Assembly (NCBI GenBank): GCA_032158265.1
Contig: JAVTIF010000006.1
Span: forward strand, 1,302,001 to 1,366,000
DNA from: Bacidia rubella
Lineage: Eukaryota; Ascomycota; Lecanoromycetes; Lecanorales; Ramalinaceae
Direction: 5' to 3'
DNA length: 64,000 bases
Every line of letters starts with the position of its first letter. The first letter of the stretch is position 1. A program made the position numbers and the translations under genes. Below the pieces are notes generated by a model. That model worked only from the letters and a program-made list of their open reading frames with translations, searched no databases and had not been told where the DNA came from. Below, one piece after another: positions 48,808 through 60,110 of this stretch.

Positions 48808-50289
48808 TCAGGCATGTGGAGCAAAGCCTATCCTGAGATTGTCATAATCAAAAACCACAAATTGGCTCTTGAACATGATATCGCCAAAGATCTGTGGTCC
48901 CTGCCCATCATTCGATTGGATGCCGCCGTAGCACTCTGCATCAAAACGTCAGCCACACCATCCAAACCACGCTTCTGATAGGAACAGTGGAAATGACTTA
49001 CTCTTCCCATCACTAGTCGGCGCATAATTAATCACCTTCCCCTCCACCACGACCTCATATCCACCATCCCCATCTCCCAAAGAGAACCTAAAATCCGGCA
49101 GTACCGCATCGCAAGGGAAACTCCACCCACCATCCCCTTCAATCGCACCCTCAACACCCCCATAATAATCCACCACAGCCTGCGGCTCCATCATCATGAG
49201 ACTCGACCCAGAATCCGCAATATTGTCCACATTCGGAAAATCCTTCTTCTCGTCCTTCCCATCACCAACCCTATACCCACCGACCTCAAATCCCCAGAAC
49301 CCCTTACTATTGTCCACAGCCACATAATGCACCTCATCGCCTTTATACGCCGTGTGATCAATACTCCCAAAATTGTAATACCCCGCAGTTCCATGCTTCA
49401 AATTCGCCGTGAAAACCCCTTCTTTCAGAGCTTTCTTCGCGTTCTCGAACCATGTCGGTCGTGGGTTCGGGACATAGCCCTGCGGACAACTTCCCCCGCT
49501 GCTCTCACTGGTCGCTGGCCCCGCCTTATCTTTGGCTTCCACAGCAGGCGTAAGTGCCGATGATGAACAGACGGAATTCATTCGCCCGAACCCGAGCCCC
49601 AAGATCCCATCACTCGGATCTTCGAGAATGCCGGTCGAGAACTCCGTTGGTAGCTCCACTGCCTGTTTGTCCACCCCTACGCCGCCAATGGACACCGTGT
49701 CCCAGGCTACGGAACCCGTCAAAGAGGTCTCGTCGCCATAATTTACGTTGAAACTCGCACCTTTGATATGGTTTGCCGTTGGAGGCTTGTACAGAGTGTG
49801 AGAGCCGCGCTCGTGCGATTCCAGCTCTGTGCTGAAGACCCAGAAGTCCGAGGAGCCAGTGTCGAGGTTGAGGTGGAGGGTCTGTGAGCCGATCTGCACG
49901 GGGCAGAGATACTCGCTATTGGAGTTTGCGAGGGTGGCGGAGACCTTGCCAGTCTTGGTGCCAGAGGCTTTGGTGGAGGGGGCGGGGTCAGCGGGGAGGT
50001 TGGGAGTTGAGTTTTCGTCGTCGTTGCTGGCTTTCTCGTTGATTTCGGGGAGTGGGTCCGTGCCGTCTGGAGATTGACGTTGTGAGGCGAGGCTGGAGGC
50101 AACGCCGGGTGGGAGCTTCCAGCCGTATTTGCTATACGTCTTGGAAAGGGCGATTACACCATTCTTAGGGCTTCTCTGGGTTGGGACGCGGGTGATTTTC
50201 GAGTGGTCTCTCGGTAGGATTGGGTTGGCGAGTGATGTTGAGATCACTGATATCATGTAAAGGAAGTAGATTAAGGAGTGAGAGTACAT
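48808..50289 (-). CDS. Secreted pepsin-like aspartic protease (family A1)
   Basis: Exons 50,289-49,002 and 48,935-48,808 flank a 66-nt intron (GTAAGT...ATGCAG). The second exon adds CYGGIQSNDGQGPQIFGDIM and a final RIGFAPHA, the conserved C-terminal strand of pepsins, giving 471 residues. There is an N-terminal signal peptide (MYSHSLIYFLYMISVISTSLA), a propeptide of roughly 100 residues, a first catalytic motif LDTGSSDFWV and a second ADSGSS. The catalytic Asp pair and flap-side YGD are present (NVNYGDETSLTGSVAWDTV). Expected role: extracellular or vacuolar acid proteolysis. The first exon alone looks like a complete frame, but it runs through the intron and would lose the last strand. Confidence 0.9.
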
Positions 50290-51401
50290 CTTGAAAAGAA
50301 GCCGCCCAGCAGGTCTACGTCTTGAAAGAATGTTATGTCAAGCTGCGCATTGATGATAGTCGTAAGACTCTACAATCGCTTCAGATCGGGTCTCAGATTG
50401 CTTCTCCAAGAATGAGGTGGTCAATTAGACAATAAATGAAGTGAAGATTCTCAGGCGTGGCCGCTGGGGCAGTCTGGCTGCTTGAATGGAAATGAAAGTG
50501 TCGAATAAGATTAGTGCAAGGGAGAAATCGTACAAAGAACACAAGGGTACAATACGACGGAGGACAAGCAGCAAGGCAAAAAGAATGAGCTTGCCTGCCT
50601 GAAAGGATTTCTACTGCCCAAAATGAAAAGACCGGTGAAGCGGTATGTGAAGAAAAACAGAATGCGTTGGATAGGCAAGTGACACAAATTCAATCATTCA
50701 GTGGTACCTAACATGACGCATCTCGTTTAAGATTGGTTTCCATTAGCGATCGACTCAATTCGCGTGCAACTGCCAGTATCATGTATGTACCAGAGCGTAC
50801 AGCGGAGAGAGCCATGGGCTTAGCTCATCTTGCGAGACATTTAGCATAGTCATTTGCTGGGGACTCCAATGCAGCGAAATAGGAGAGCGCGGGGTCTGAA
50901 GATCCTGAAAGTTTCATGTGAGGTAAGGAAACGAAGGATGAAGGGAGGGAGATACTGAGTTTAGGGATCTGCCAGCACCATGGGCCCGCTAGAACAGATC
51001 GACTGGATGGCAGTGGACAGCGGCCAAAGCGCTGGAGCCGCAAATCTCGGTTCCCACCGTAGGCGTCTTTCGCGTCCTTCCAGGGGAAAGGGGCGCTAGA
51101 CGTTGATGGATGAAACCCTATCAATTTCATCCCAATGTGAGAATTTCCCACTCGTTTCGCATTCCTCCTGCATGCAACAGTCACTGCTGTACTTTTGTAT
51201 TTTTGGACAACACGTGTGGGCTCGAGGTCTTACACTCGTCAAGTTGTCAGTCACCATCTGGACTAATGTAAAGAATTATGCACGCAAGAAACCCTGACTC
51301 AATGACGTTTCAAATGTTCTTGAGAACCCAATTTTCATCCTGTAGTATTTACATGTACTGCATTACCGCAAATCAGGTGTTGCCTTTCTGCTATTATATC
51401 A
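50290..51401. other. Intergenic, protease promoter and GST terminator
   Basis: 1.1 kb of ordinary composition between two minus-strand genes. Frames of up to about 120 codons exist (for example 51,184-50,825) but show no homology, domain or codon regularity. No repeat or RNA gene was recognised. Confidence 0.5.
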
Positions 51402-52659
51402 TCACTGGTTTGTCGACCGAGGTGTCGCCGCCGCTGCAGGAACTTCCTGATCCAGAGGCAGAATGTCCGGCACCGGTCCCACGGGCGTGATGGAGTGTGG
51501 ATTGATCTGCTTATGGCTCTTCGTATAGTGCTTCTTGATGTGCTCGAATTGCGTCGTGTCTTTGAAAGCAGGTACCTCCCAATAAAGATTCCTCAACCAT
51601 TTGTGAAGATTCGGATATCCAGATCGAATGTCCCGGAGATTGCACTTGAAATGCTGCACATACACAGTATCGAACCTGATGATGGTCGTATAGAGGCGGA
51701 CATCAGCCTCCGTAATATCTGTGCCATAGTAATATGGTGAGGCGTGTTTGCCTAGGTGCTCTTCTGCGCGGTCAAGTGAGCCGAAGAGAGGCTCTACAGC
51801 CTTCTCATACGCTTCTTGAGACGTGGCAAAGCCGGACTTGTACACGCCATTGTTGATATCATTGTATGTCCATTCGTTCGTGGCCTCGATGTCTCCTTGC
51901 AGGTGCCGAGGGAAAAGCTCCAACTTGGCATACTTTCCGGGCAGTATATCGTCGAACTCGTGGTAGAACATGCGGATTATCTCGCTGGACTCGTTGCTGA
52001 CGATCTTCTGCTGCTTGACATCGAAGAGTGTGGGAACGGTGAAACGACCCTGGTATTCGGGATCGACTTGGAAGTAGATCTGGCGCAGGTAGGTGTAGTC
52101 GGGATGGTTCGGGTCTGGGCCAACATTGTCTCCAGGCAGATTTTCATCTGTCTTAGCAAAACGCCATCCTTCGTGCTATCAGCATCAACGGATCTCAGCA
52201 GGACCTGCCATCTGCCCACCTTTCTCCAGCATCTCCCAATGAACCGAAGTGTAGGGAATGATCTCCTCCAAGCCCTTCAGCTTTCGCACGATGAGCGTCC
52301 GATGCGCTTGCAAATTGTCAGAGAGGACCTCTCTCCCATATGTGGAAGACACTAACCCCATGGACAAGCATAGGAGACATAGAGATGGTATCTTCCCTTC
52401 TCTGGAGGAAATTCAGACCCTGGCTTTTTTGATATCCAATTGCGGAACTGGGAGGCTCCTCGTTTGAACTCGCCGGACTTGTCAGCCCAGTTGGTGATGG
52501 ATCCGCCATTGGTCTTTGGGGAAAAGTCAGCGTCCAAACAAAAAGGTCAAATGTATTAGCTCCATATACCGTCATCTTTGAGGAAGCTGTAGAGTGGATT
52601 GGTCGATACGGTTTGAGTGTAGACTGAAACAGCGTTGGTGTCAACGTACGCTTAAGCAT
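51402..52659 (-). CDS. Omega-like glutathione transferase (ECM4/GTO type)
   Basis: Glutathionyl-hydroquinone reductase/omega-class family, which reduces glutathionylated substrates using a catalytic cysteine. Four exons, 52,659-52,570, 52,513-52,357, 52,306-52,220 and 52,168-51,402 (introns of 56, 50 and 51 nt), give 366 residues. The catalytic motif VSYACPWAHRTLIVRKLKG is assembled across the second intron, Cys at about residue 79. Family signatures follow: GRFTVPTLFDVKQQKIVSNE, SSEIIRMF, NDINNGVYKSGFATSQEAY, and TEADVRLYTTIIRFDTVYVQ in the helical domain. The first 29 residues (MLKRTLTPTLFQSTLKPYRP) are basic and Ser/Thr-rich like a mitochondrial presequence, and a second Met at about residue 29 could start a cytosolic form. 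Confidence 0.9.
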
Positions 52660-53026
52660 CTAATGATGGGAGGAGAATGCGACAGAAGCGAACATGGGGG
52701 GAGAAATAGTTGGGGCATTGCCCGCAAGAACTGTTTACTTCGTGACGTTTGAAGGCGCGTTAGTCACGGTTACATCAGCGGGGCACCTGATGAAGCTTGG
52801 GCGGCTTTGTCACCCACCTGCAGAGGGCCACAACGGGCCTAGACCAGGCCGACAACAGGTACTTGGACGGAATGAGGTGGAAAGATAGGTAAGTGAGTAT
52901 CACGTTCACAGGAATGCTATCTATCTAATGTTGGCTCTAACTATCTGCTGAGGTGATCAAGACCACATATACGCCATGAATGCTTTCGAGAACGCCTCAG
53001 TAACCGAACTCTTCGGATGACCTCTT
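52660..53026. promoter_or_regulatory. GST promoter and UBA1 3' region
   Basis: 367 bp between the UBA1 stop and the GST start, both on the minus strand. No specific site was recognised. Confidence 0.45.
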
Positions 53027-56000
53027 CTAGTTCCCACGCTTGACCATGACATACGGCACCTCAACATCCTCCCCAGTCTTATCCTCCACTGTCATCTCAA
53101 AGATGATGTTCCTCTGATGGTCCGGCAACGGCTTCTTTGATACAGTCTCCACAAGCTTGCTCATCTTAAGCCCCATTCGATCCTTCAACTTGTTTGGCGG
53201 ATAAAAGCTGGCGTACAACAGGCTGACCCCCGAACTGAGCATCTGTATATCGAGACCCTTCTCTTGGAAGTGCTCAATGAATTCCTTCAAGGTAATGTCT
53301 TCCACTTCGAAACGGTCCCAGAGTCTATCTATTGTGATCTCCCCATCCTTGCCTTGATACTTGCCTTTCGGACTTGCAATGGGCTCACTGAACCCGAAAA
53401 AAGGTAATGCCAGGTTGATAAAGCCGTTCTTGTATTGGTCAATATCATCTTTACCATCGATGATCTTGTAAAGCTCTAGAACAACTAAACCAGTGACAAG
53501 TGCCGTTGTGGTGGCAATAGCTGGTATGATTTTTCCTGCTATGAATTTGGTCTTGTGTCGATCTGCTTCCTGTATGGAGTAATTCATTGCGCGCAAATTG
53601 CTCGCTGCTGTGATAAAATCGATGTGATGATTTGTGTCGTCGTCCTTCTCGAACTCTACCGGCTCGAGTTTGAAACCCCCAGGAAATGCTTTGGGTGGAG
53701 GAATCTGTCCCACAAGCTTCTCCAACGCGTTACTGTCATCAAATTGGGACCCAGCTGGTTGTGCATTTGGGTCAGGTTCATTGTCGTCGGCTTGGATCTT
53801 AACGGACGAGCTTGGCTTGAAGTCTGGTATGATCATATTGCTCATCACTTGATCTACATGCTGGTTGGAGATCCCTTTGCCGGTTTCGACGCCGTAGTTA
53901 AACGCATGTAAGTAAGCAGCGGCTATAATGAAGTTCATGTGCGTCTCATTTTTAGAGTCAAACTTCAATGGATCCGGGGCTCGTTTTGGACCTGACCAAA
54001 AAAGAGCCCCGCTGCTTGTCGTCGAGTCCTTCGGAAAGTTGTAAAGCAGCTGTTGGATGGCATTGTTGTATTCACTCTCAAATTGCTTTCGGGCCCACTT
54101 AATACAATCATCGATGCCTGACGGCTTGTCGGTCACTAGGTAGTCACGGATGCTCTCAAGCGTTGGTATTTCGTTGCCTTGCTGTTTCAAAGTTTGCTCG
54201 ATATAGTTAGGCTGGGTAAGATAGAGATTCACAGTCTCTGGTGGGCCAACAAAGTATTGATGAAATTTCTCCTTCGCCCAAGCAATCGTATGATCTATTT
54301 TGTTGGGGAAGCTGCGCAGTGTACATTGCGGGAACGATTGTTCTGGCGGATCCTGAGAGCTCGAGTATGACTCAGTCAACATCGGAAGTACGACTTGAAC
54401 GTTCCCTTTCGTTCCCAGCGTTCCGCTGTCCACAAGCGGCTTTCGGAAAAATACGCAACGACGATCGACGTATTGCCGTGCATCCACATTGTCCAGTGCG
54501 TTTGTAGCGCCATCCAGCGCCTCCCAGAACTTTTCGTTGAAGATATGCTCAGTATCGTGACCAACGCGGTCGGGATGGATGGCGATCTTGTTGTTGAGAT
54601 CTGGATTCATTGCCTGAACGGCCTCTGAAGCAGCCTCGCTCTTCAGTCTACCAACGTCTTTCGGCCTGAAAAGGAATTGTCGATTGAGGTTGCTTTTCTC
54701 AATCTGATCCATATCAGCAACACTGATCTTGCCCTTTGGACCCGTCGCCAGGCCAATCATTGCCCAGTTTTTTAACATCTCGCATCCTATAGCCCCAGCA
54801 CCAACCAGAAACTCGTTGATGTTTGCAATCTTTTGTTGAAATTCCTTGCCAAACACGGCTATCTGGCCATCATATCGTGTTCCAGTGGGTTTGCAGAGCT
54901 CCTCAGACCTCTTCACGGACGTCGGCAAGGATTCAAGAGAATCAAAGTACAGCCACTGCACGATGGGATGGAATTTTCCGGAGACTGACTTAAGGACCTC
55001 CTGAGCCGCGAGACCTCCGAAGAAAGCAGCCATAGGGGCAAGATCTCCGCGCGCTTGATAGCTGAGCTCGCGAATGATCTTTTCGTCCAGCTCCGGCTTT
55101 TCCTCCTGTTTGTCTGCCAGAGCTTTGGCGATTTTGATGACTTCGGCAGCATCCTCATTGGAGTGAGGTCGGGGAAGATCCCCTTTGTGGGCATCTGCGA
55201 ATTCATGGAGGGCTTCGAAGCCGACATGGAGCTGCTGGGGTCTATCGAATTTGGCAAAATCCGACATTAGGTACTCGGGCTTTTCAAGTTGTTGCCTCAA
55301 AGACTGGAACTGGATGATCTTAGGCATCTTGACTTGGGTATAAAGGCCACCGCGCTTGTATTGTCCTAGACCGGATACGTCACCGATTGAAAAAGTGTAG
55401 GGACCTTTCACGGTAACTTTTCGAGGCTCTGCCCCATTCAGCTTCTCCATGCCTTGTACTTCCGTAAAAGTTACAAAATCTCCATCTTCGAGGCCGTGCT
55501 TTGTTTCGTCCAAAGCAGACACCAGACCATCGGAATCTATGCCTGCTACGATTCCTTGCATGGGGTTTTCACCGGTTGCATCTGCAATGGCGAAGTCTTT
55601 TCCAAAGTCCGTGAAAATAGATCCAAACAGGCCAAAAATATCAGCAATGACGATGAATATGCTGTTTGCATGACAGAATTCTGCAATGGTAATCTGATCC
55701 TTCAGCTCGGTGCCGGTCAACACGACAACTTGGTACTGCTTCAGAGATTCCAAATCCTCGGTTAATTTCTTTCCAGGGTGTTCAGCTACAGGTGTATATG
55801 CATTTAACTCTGCGACTCGCGGCACGGTGACTTTAGCTCTTGGCTTGCCCACGTCCTCCGGGTGCAAGAAGAATTGGGAGGCAAGATCCGAAGTGGCCGC
55901 TGGCTCAGGGTCGAAGAGGGTAAGTGATTTGACGCCAGCGAGAGCAACATTTTTAGCAATTTCAACACCTAAACCTCTGAGACCCGCAATGAGCACATGA

Positions 56001-56122
56001 GAAGCGCTCATGCGTTTCATAGCCTCATGACCTAGGACATAGAGTTGTCGACTGTAGAGTGATTCATCTATTTCAGGGTTCTGAAGTTTCTCTGTCCCAA
56101 CAGATAGGCCGTCGATATCCAT
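53027..56122 (-). CDS. UBA1: Ubiquitin-activating enzyme E1
   Basis: Activates ubiquitin with ATP and passes it as a thioester to E2 enzymes, at the head of all ubiquitination including the Rad6/RAD18 step. Single exon, 1,031 residues, the usual E1 length. It has an inactive adenylation half (YSRQLYVLGHEAMKRM, SHVLIAGLRGLGVEIAKN), an active adenylation half (FLVGAGAIGCEMLKNWAMIG, DMDQIEKSNLNRQFLFR), crossover and catalytic cysteine in FPQCTLRSFPNKIDHTI (about residue 600), and the C-terminal ubiquitin-fold domain ending VPYVMVKRGN. In the crossover region TKGNVQVVLPMLTESYSSSQ is intact. The start at 56,122 gives the expected short N-terminal extension (MDIDGLSVG). Confidence 0.96.
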   Translation of the reverse strand: MDIDGLSVGTEKLQNPEIDESLYSRQLYVLGHEAMKRMSASHVLIAGLRGLGVEIAKNVALAGVKSLTLFDPEPAATSDLASQFFLHPEDVGKPRAKVTVPRVAELNAYTPVAEHPGKKLTEDLESLKQYQVVVLTGTELKDQITIAEFCHANSIFIVIADIFGLFGSIFTDFGKDFAIADATGENPMQGIVAGIDSDGLVSALDETKHGLEDGDFVTFTEVQGMEKLNGAEPRKVTVKGPYTFSIGDVSGLGQYKRGGLYTQVKMPKIIQFQSLRQQLEKPEYLMSDFAKFDRPQQLHVGFEALHEFADAHKGDLPRPHSNEDAAEVIKIAKALADKQEEKPELDEKIIRELSYQARGDLAPMAAFFGGLAAQEVLKSVSGKFHPIVQWLYFDSLESLPTSVKRSEELCKPTGTRYDGQIAVFGKEFQQKIANINEFLVGAGAIGCEMLKNWAMIGLATGPKGKISVADMDQIEKSNLNRQFLFRPKDVGRLKSEAASEAVQAMNPDLNNKIAIHPDRVGHDTEHIFNEKFWEALDGATNALDNVDARQYVDRRCVFFRKPLVDSGTLGTKGNVQVVLPMLTESYSSSQDPPEQSFPQCTLRSFPNKIDHTIAWAKEKFHQYFVGPPETVNLYLTQPNYIEQTLKQQGNEIPTLESIRDYLVTDKPSGIDDCIKWARKQFESEYNNAIQQLLYNFPKDSTTSSGALFWSGPKRAPDPLKFDSKNETHMNFIIAAAYLHAFNYGVETGKGISNQHVDQVMSNMIIPDFKPSSSVKIQADDNEPDPNAQPAGSQFDDSNALEKLVGQIPPPKAFPGGFKLEPVEFEKDDDTNHHIDFITAASNLRAMNYSIQEADRHKTKFIAGKIIPAIATTTALVTGLVVLELYKIIDGKDDIDQYKNGFINLALPFFGFSEPIASPKGKYQGKDGEITIDRLWDRFEVEDITLKEFIEHFQEKGLDIQMLSSGVSLLYASFYPPNKLKDRMGLKMSKLVETVSKKPLPDHQRNIIFEMTVEDKTGEDVEVPYVMVKRGN

Positions 56123-56870
56123 TTTGGAGTCCTGATGTGGTATTAGTCAGTCATCTGTTTGTGGAACTTCTATGGAACGCTTCCGGGGGTGGCTCAGACT
56201 CACTGTCATGATCTTTTTCTGATGTGGACGAATATGTTCTTCTGAAGATTTCCTCTTGCCCAGCGTTGCCGGGAGATCCACGTGGGAGGGAATGGTGAAA
56301 AGGAAGGAGCTGCTTGCACAAAGGCAAGCTCTTCGGCGTCAGGCCTGCACGACGTTCGCTAAAGAGAGGAAGTCGTAGAACCAAACAGATGTATTAGACG
56401 CAACGACAAGTATCTACCGTCTATTAGTGGACGGAAGAGCCAAAAAGCGAAGACCTCTTTAAGTAGCATACCAGTGGAAACGATGGTGAGGCTGATAAAT
56501 CACAGCTGGGAGGATATGGTAGCAAATGATGGGCAATTCCATCACGCCCAAGGCTCCTTCCAAAACCTTCCGGCCAAATGCGCGTCATGGGCGGTAACTT
56601 CAGGTACCCCCATCACGTGATTTGTCCCGACGTTGAACCACAGATCAACCCGCCTGACGTTGGTGAAACAGTGGATGCGCCGTGAAGTCTCGTTGAGTAC
56701 CGAAGTCTGAAAACGGGGAGCTCAATGGTCTTACATACTCTGAAGAATGGCTAGCTGAGATTGATTGGCGGCCATACATAGTAGAATGACTCCCTGATTC
56801 TGTGTCACCCCCATGTTAGGGACAGCGACAACCTTTCAACTTGCTGGACGGTGATCACACTAGAGCTTCA
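56123..56870. promoter_or_regulatory. Divergent promoter UBA1/GH125
   Basis: About 750 bp between divergent starts, with a palindromic TCACGTGA at 56,613-56,620, an E-box recognised by bHLH factors. A 77-codon minus-strand frame at 56,384-56,151 has no recognisable homology and was not called. Confidence 0.5.
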
Positions 56871-58535
56871 ATGATGGCCTTCTCGCAATGGCTGTTGGGC
56901 TGCATAGCTACCTTTGGGTATGTCGCGACGATAACAGGATCTGGGGCAGATGGCAGTTCGCGAATGAAGAGAGGAGAGCAAGAGGTTCTTGGTGGAGGGA
57001 TAGACATTGAAAGATATAAAGCAGCATGTCCAGAGTACGAGCATTATGCTATGACGCCTCACAGACCGTTGAGCAAAGGACCGCAAGCTCTGCCTTACCA
57101 GCGACCATCACCCCACTGTCGAACCTTTTCTTCTCCGCTGGTTGAACAGATCATTGAAGAAGTGACGTCGAAGATGGAGGACAAGGACCTAGCCAGGATC
57201 TTTGAGAATGCTTTCCCGAACACATTGGATACGACTGTGCGATGGCATGTCGATGGGACGTCAAAAAGACTGTCGAAGAATCGATATCCCGATGGCGCAT
57301 GGGAAGGCCCGCAGAGCTTTATCGTCACGGGAGATATTAACGCGGAATGGCTTAGAGACTCTACAAATCAATTAGCCCAATATCAAACCCTATCCAAGAA
57401 GGACAAGCGCATTGAAAGCTTGATATTAGGAGCTATCAACACGCAGGCCGAATTCGTGATTGAGTCTCCGTACTGCAACGCCTTCCAACCACCGCCCCCA
57501 AGCGGAGAACCAATCCCGGGAAATGGCCAGGATGACTACGTACACCCAGTTTACGAACCTTCAAGAGTGTTTGAATGCAAATACGAACTGGATTCTCTCG
57601 CACATTTTCTGACCTTAGGCAACCGATTCCATAACAATACTGGCTCAAAAGCTTACCTGACACCGAGGTACTATATGGCCATCGACACTGTTCTGGAAGT
57701 TCTAGAGCAGCAGTCTAGACCGACTTACGATCCAAAGACAGGCAGATTCCTGAAGAATGAGTACACTTTCCGCAGGAAAACCACATCTGGGACCGAAACT
57801 CTGAACTTGGGCGGCATAGGTAATCCACTAGCTGCTGGCACAGGACTCGTTCGTAGTGCCTTCCGACCTAGCGACGATGCCACCACCCTCGGCTTCTTCA
57901 TCCCTGCCAACGCACAGATGGCTGTTGAGCTCAAGCGAACAGCAGAGGTACTGAAAAGCGCCGGCAAGGACGCCTTGGCAGATAAAGTGCAAGAACGTGG
58001 CGAGCGCATCGGAAAGGGCGTGTGGGAACACGGTGTCGTCAATCACAAGAATTATGGCAAAGTGTTTGCGTTTGAGGTTGATGGCTACGGCTCGTCAATC
58101 ATTATGGATGACGCCAACATGCCGTCTCTTTTAGCATTACCGGCCCTAGGCTTCCTGGACAAAGATGATGAGGTCTACTTAAACACTAGAAAGATGATAC
58201 TGGAGCGCCACGGCAATCCATACTTCCTCGAAGGCAGAGGATTCTCAGGCATCGGGGGTCCGCATGTTGGGCCAGTGCACGCCTGGCCTTTAAGCCGCCT
58301 TGTTCAGGCAATGACGAGCGATAATGATACGGAAATCCTGGAATCACTCGAAGCGGTCCGGGATGTGAGTCGGCTGGGATTAGTCAATGAGGCGGTCAAT
58401 GTTCAAAGACCCTCCGACTATACAAGACCCTGGTTTGCCTGGGCGAACTCGGTCTTTGCTCAAACGATCCTAGACGTTGCGGGGCGGAAGCCCCATCTCA
58501 TATTTGGTGAAGGCGCAAAACCTTACATCATTTAG
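56871..58535 (+). CDS. GH125 exo-alpha-1,6-mannosidase (Mug157-like)
   Basis: Metal-independent alpha-mannosidase family with an (alpha/alpha)6 barrel. The start at 56,871 gives 554 residues beginning with a hydrophobic secretion signal (FSQWLLGCIATFGYVATI). The in-frame ATG 30 nt upstream (56,841) would put a charged decapeptide before it and is less likely. Conserved blocks: GAWEGPQSFIVTGDINAEWL-RDS, SPYCNAF, GFFIPANAQMAVELKR, GYGSSIIMDDANMPSLLALP and GIGGPHVGPVHAWPLSRLVQ, carrying the acidic catalytic residues. Intact, intronless. Likely secreted or in the secretory path, trimming fungal N-glycans or mannan. Converges with PDX3 135 bp downstream. Confidence 0.93.
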   Translation: MMAFSQWLLGCIATFGYVATITGSGADGSSRMKRGEQEVLGGGIDIERYKAACPEYEHYAMTPHRPLSKGPQALPYQRPSPHCRTFSSPLVEQIIEEVTSKMEDKDLARIFENAFPNTLDTTVRWHVDGTSKRLSKNRYPDGAWEGPQSFIVTGDINAEWLRDSTNQLAQYQTLSKKDKRIESLILGAINTQAEFVIESPYCNAFQPPPPSGEPIPGNGQDDYVHPVYEPSRVFECKYELDSLAHFLTLGNRFHNNTGSKAYLTPRYYMAIDTVLEVLEQQSRPTYDPKTGRFLKNEYTFRRKTTSGTETLNLGGIGNPLAAGTGLVRSAFRPSDDATTLGFFIPANAQMAVELKRTAEVLKSAGKDALADKVQERGERIGKGVWEHGVVNHKNYGKVFAFEVDGYGSSIIMDDANMPSLLALPALGFLDKDDEVYLNTRKMILERHGNPYFLEGRGFSGIGGPHVGPVHAWPLSRLVQAMTSDNDTEILESLEAVRDVSRLGLVNEAVNVQRPSDYTRPWFAWANSVFAQTILDVAGRKPHLIFGEGAKPYII

Positions 58536-58670
58536 CCATTGTATATACTAGCATTTGCTCACATTGAGCACAATGAGCGGTCATCACTAGGCGTTCGTCA
58601 TGGAAGATACTCTATTAGCATAATCATACATCATGATACCATGTCTGCCCACCACTTCTTTCCCACCCCA

Positions 58671-59545
58671 TCACGGACTCAACCGCTCAATCTTCCACTC
58701 CCCCTCTTCCCTCTCCTCTCCCTTCCCTCTAACTCTAGTATACCGAAACCGATCATGCAATCTACTATCCCTCCCCTGCCAAAACTCCACCATACTAGGC
58801 ACAACCCTCAATCCCCCCCAAAACTCCGGCACCGGAATCTCCTCCTGCCCTTCAAACTTCTCCTCGACTTCATTAACTTGCCTTTCCAACACCCTCCTCC
58901 CATCATCCCTTTCCTCACCCCCCTCTCCTCCCTCCCCACCATCTACCCCCTCCGTGGGCGGCAAAACCTCACTCTGCCGACTCGCCCAAGCCCCAACCCT
59001 ACTACCCCTCCCTCTAAGTGAAAAGTACCTCTGACTCTCCTCATTGCTCAACCTCTCGCACCGTCCTTCAACCCTAATCTGCCGCTCCACCTCCCGCCAC
59101 CAGAACGCCAGACCGGCTTGCGGATTACTCTCCACATCCCTCGCCTTCCGGGACGTGCCCCAGTTACTATACACGACGAAGCCCCGAGAGTCGAGTTCTT
59201 TGAGGTAGACGAAGCGGGAGGATATACTGCCGCTGGGGAGGTGCGCGGTGGAGAGGCAGACGGTTTCGGGTTGGTAGACGATGGGTTCGTCTGGGACGGT
59301 GGGGGAGGGGGATTGTGCGTGTTTGAACCATTCGTGGAATTGGGTGAATGGAGAGCTGGAGAGGGAGGAGCGGGAGAGGCTGCCTTTGGTGTATTGATCT
59401 GCTTGGCTCGATTGGGGTTTGCTGCCGGGCGCGACTAGAAAGGATTGGTTAGCTTTTGGATGTTCGTTGAAGGGGCAGATGGGCGCAGAATGGTGTGGCA
59501 GGCGGGCGTACAGATAAGATTTGAAGGTTGCTTGGAGGATGCCAT
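58671..59545 (-). CDS. PDX3: Pyridoxamine/pyridoxine 5'-phosphate oxidase
   Basis: FMN-dependent oxidase making pyridoxal 5'-phosphate. A 34-nt first exon (59,545-59,512, MASSKQPSNLI) joins 59,434-58,671 across a 77-nt intron (GTACGC...GCTAAC...TTTCTAG), giving IFAPGSKPQSSQADQYTKGS, the conserved fungal N terminus, and 265 residues in all. The FMN and PLP binding core is SRFVYLKELDSRGFVVYSNW followed by GTSRKARDVESNPQAGLAFWW, ERQIRVEGRCERLS, and RGSRVGAWASRQSEVL. The C-terminal signature is WGGLRVVPSMVEFWQGR followed by RLHDRFRYTR. A Gly/Glu/Asp-rich insertion (GGEGGEGGEERDDGRR) lies between them. An unspliced frame starting at 59,621 exists but lacks the proper start. Confidence 0.92.
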
Positions 59546-60110
59546 TTGCGTTATGCGTAACCGGTGCAGCGGGGTGAGACGCATGAGATGTCAATAGTGG
59601 AAGCACAGCGAGGACGGTCAAGCGATGGGATTTAGAAAAAGATAACGAGGAGTAACAAACATTGTTGGAGAATCGAAAAATTGGTTTCTATCCTAAATTT
59701 GAAATTGTGGTAAAAGGGTGTTGCTAAATGACGAAAAATAGCAAAACTCAGAATGCTCTTATGAAGTTCATTTCCTTCTATATGTACATTGCTGGCCCTA
59801 TTGGTTTGCAAATAAATTTAGATGCTGGAAATGCCAGATCTAGTTCTGAGTGGGGATGGTTCTATCAGTATTCTTACATATTCTTCATCACGTCGTTGTG
59901 TAGCTTTTCCAGCGCCAGGCCCGCGTCCACTATTGTATAAATCGAGCAATCTCGGCTCTTTTCCTAAGAAGAGGCCGTAAAATTCCCCAAGACCGACTGC
60001 GCCAGAAAAACTCCATGCCTATCCCGTAAACACCCCTGGGTATCCCTTCGCTCAAGATCAATTCAAAAGAAAAACGCCGTATAAAGTTAGATAGAAAGGT
60101 GACATGCCAG
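59546..60110. other. Intergenic, PDX3 promoter and PPR 3' region
   Basis: 565 bp between two minus-strand genes, mildly AT-rich. Nothing further was recognised. Confidence 0.45.

Noticed and set aside
50825..51184. 119-codon minus-strand frame between the protease and GST genes
   Set aside because: No domain, no conserved motif and no clear promoter or splice context. It is probably chance in 1.1 kb of intergenic DNA.
56151..56384. 77-codon minus-strand frame in the UBA1/GH125 promoter region
   Set aside because: Low-information composition and no homology. UBA1 has a complete N terminus without it.
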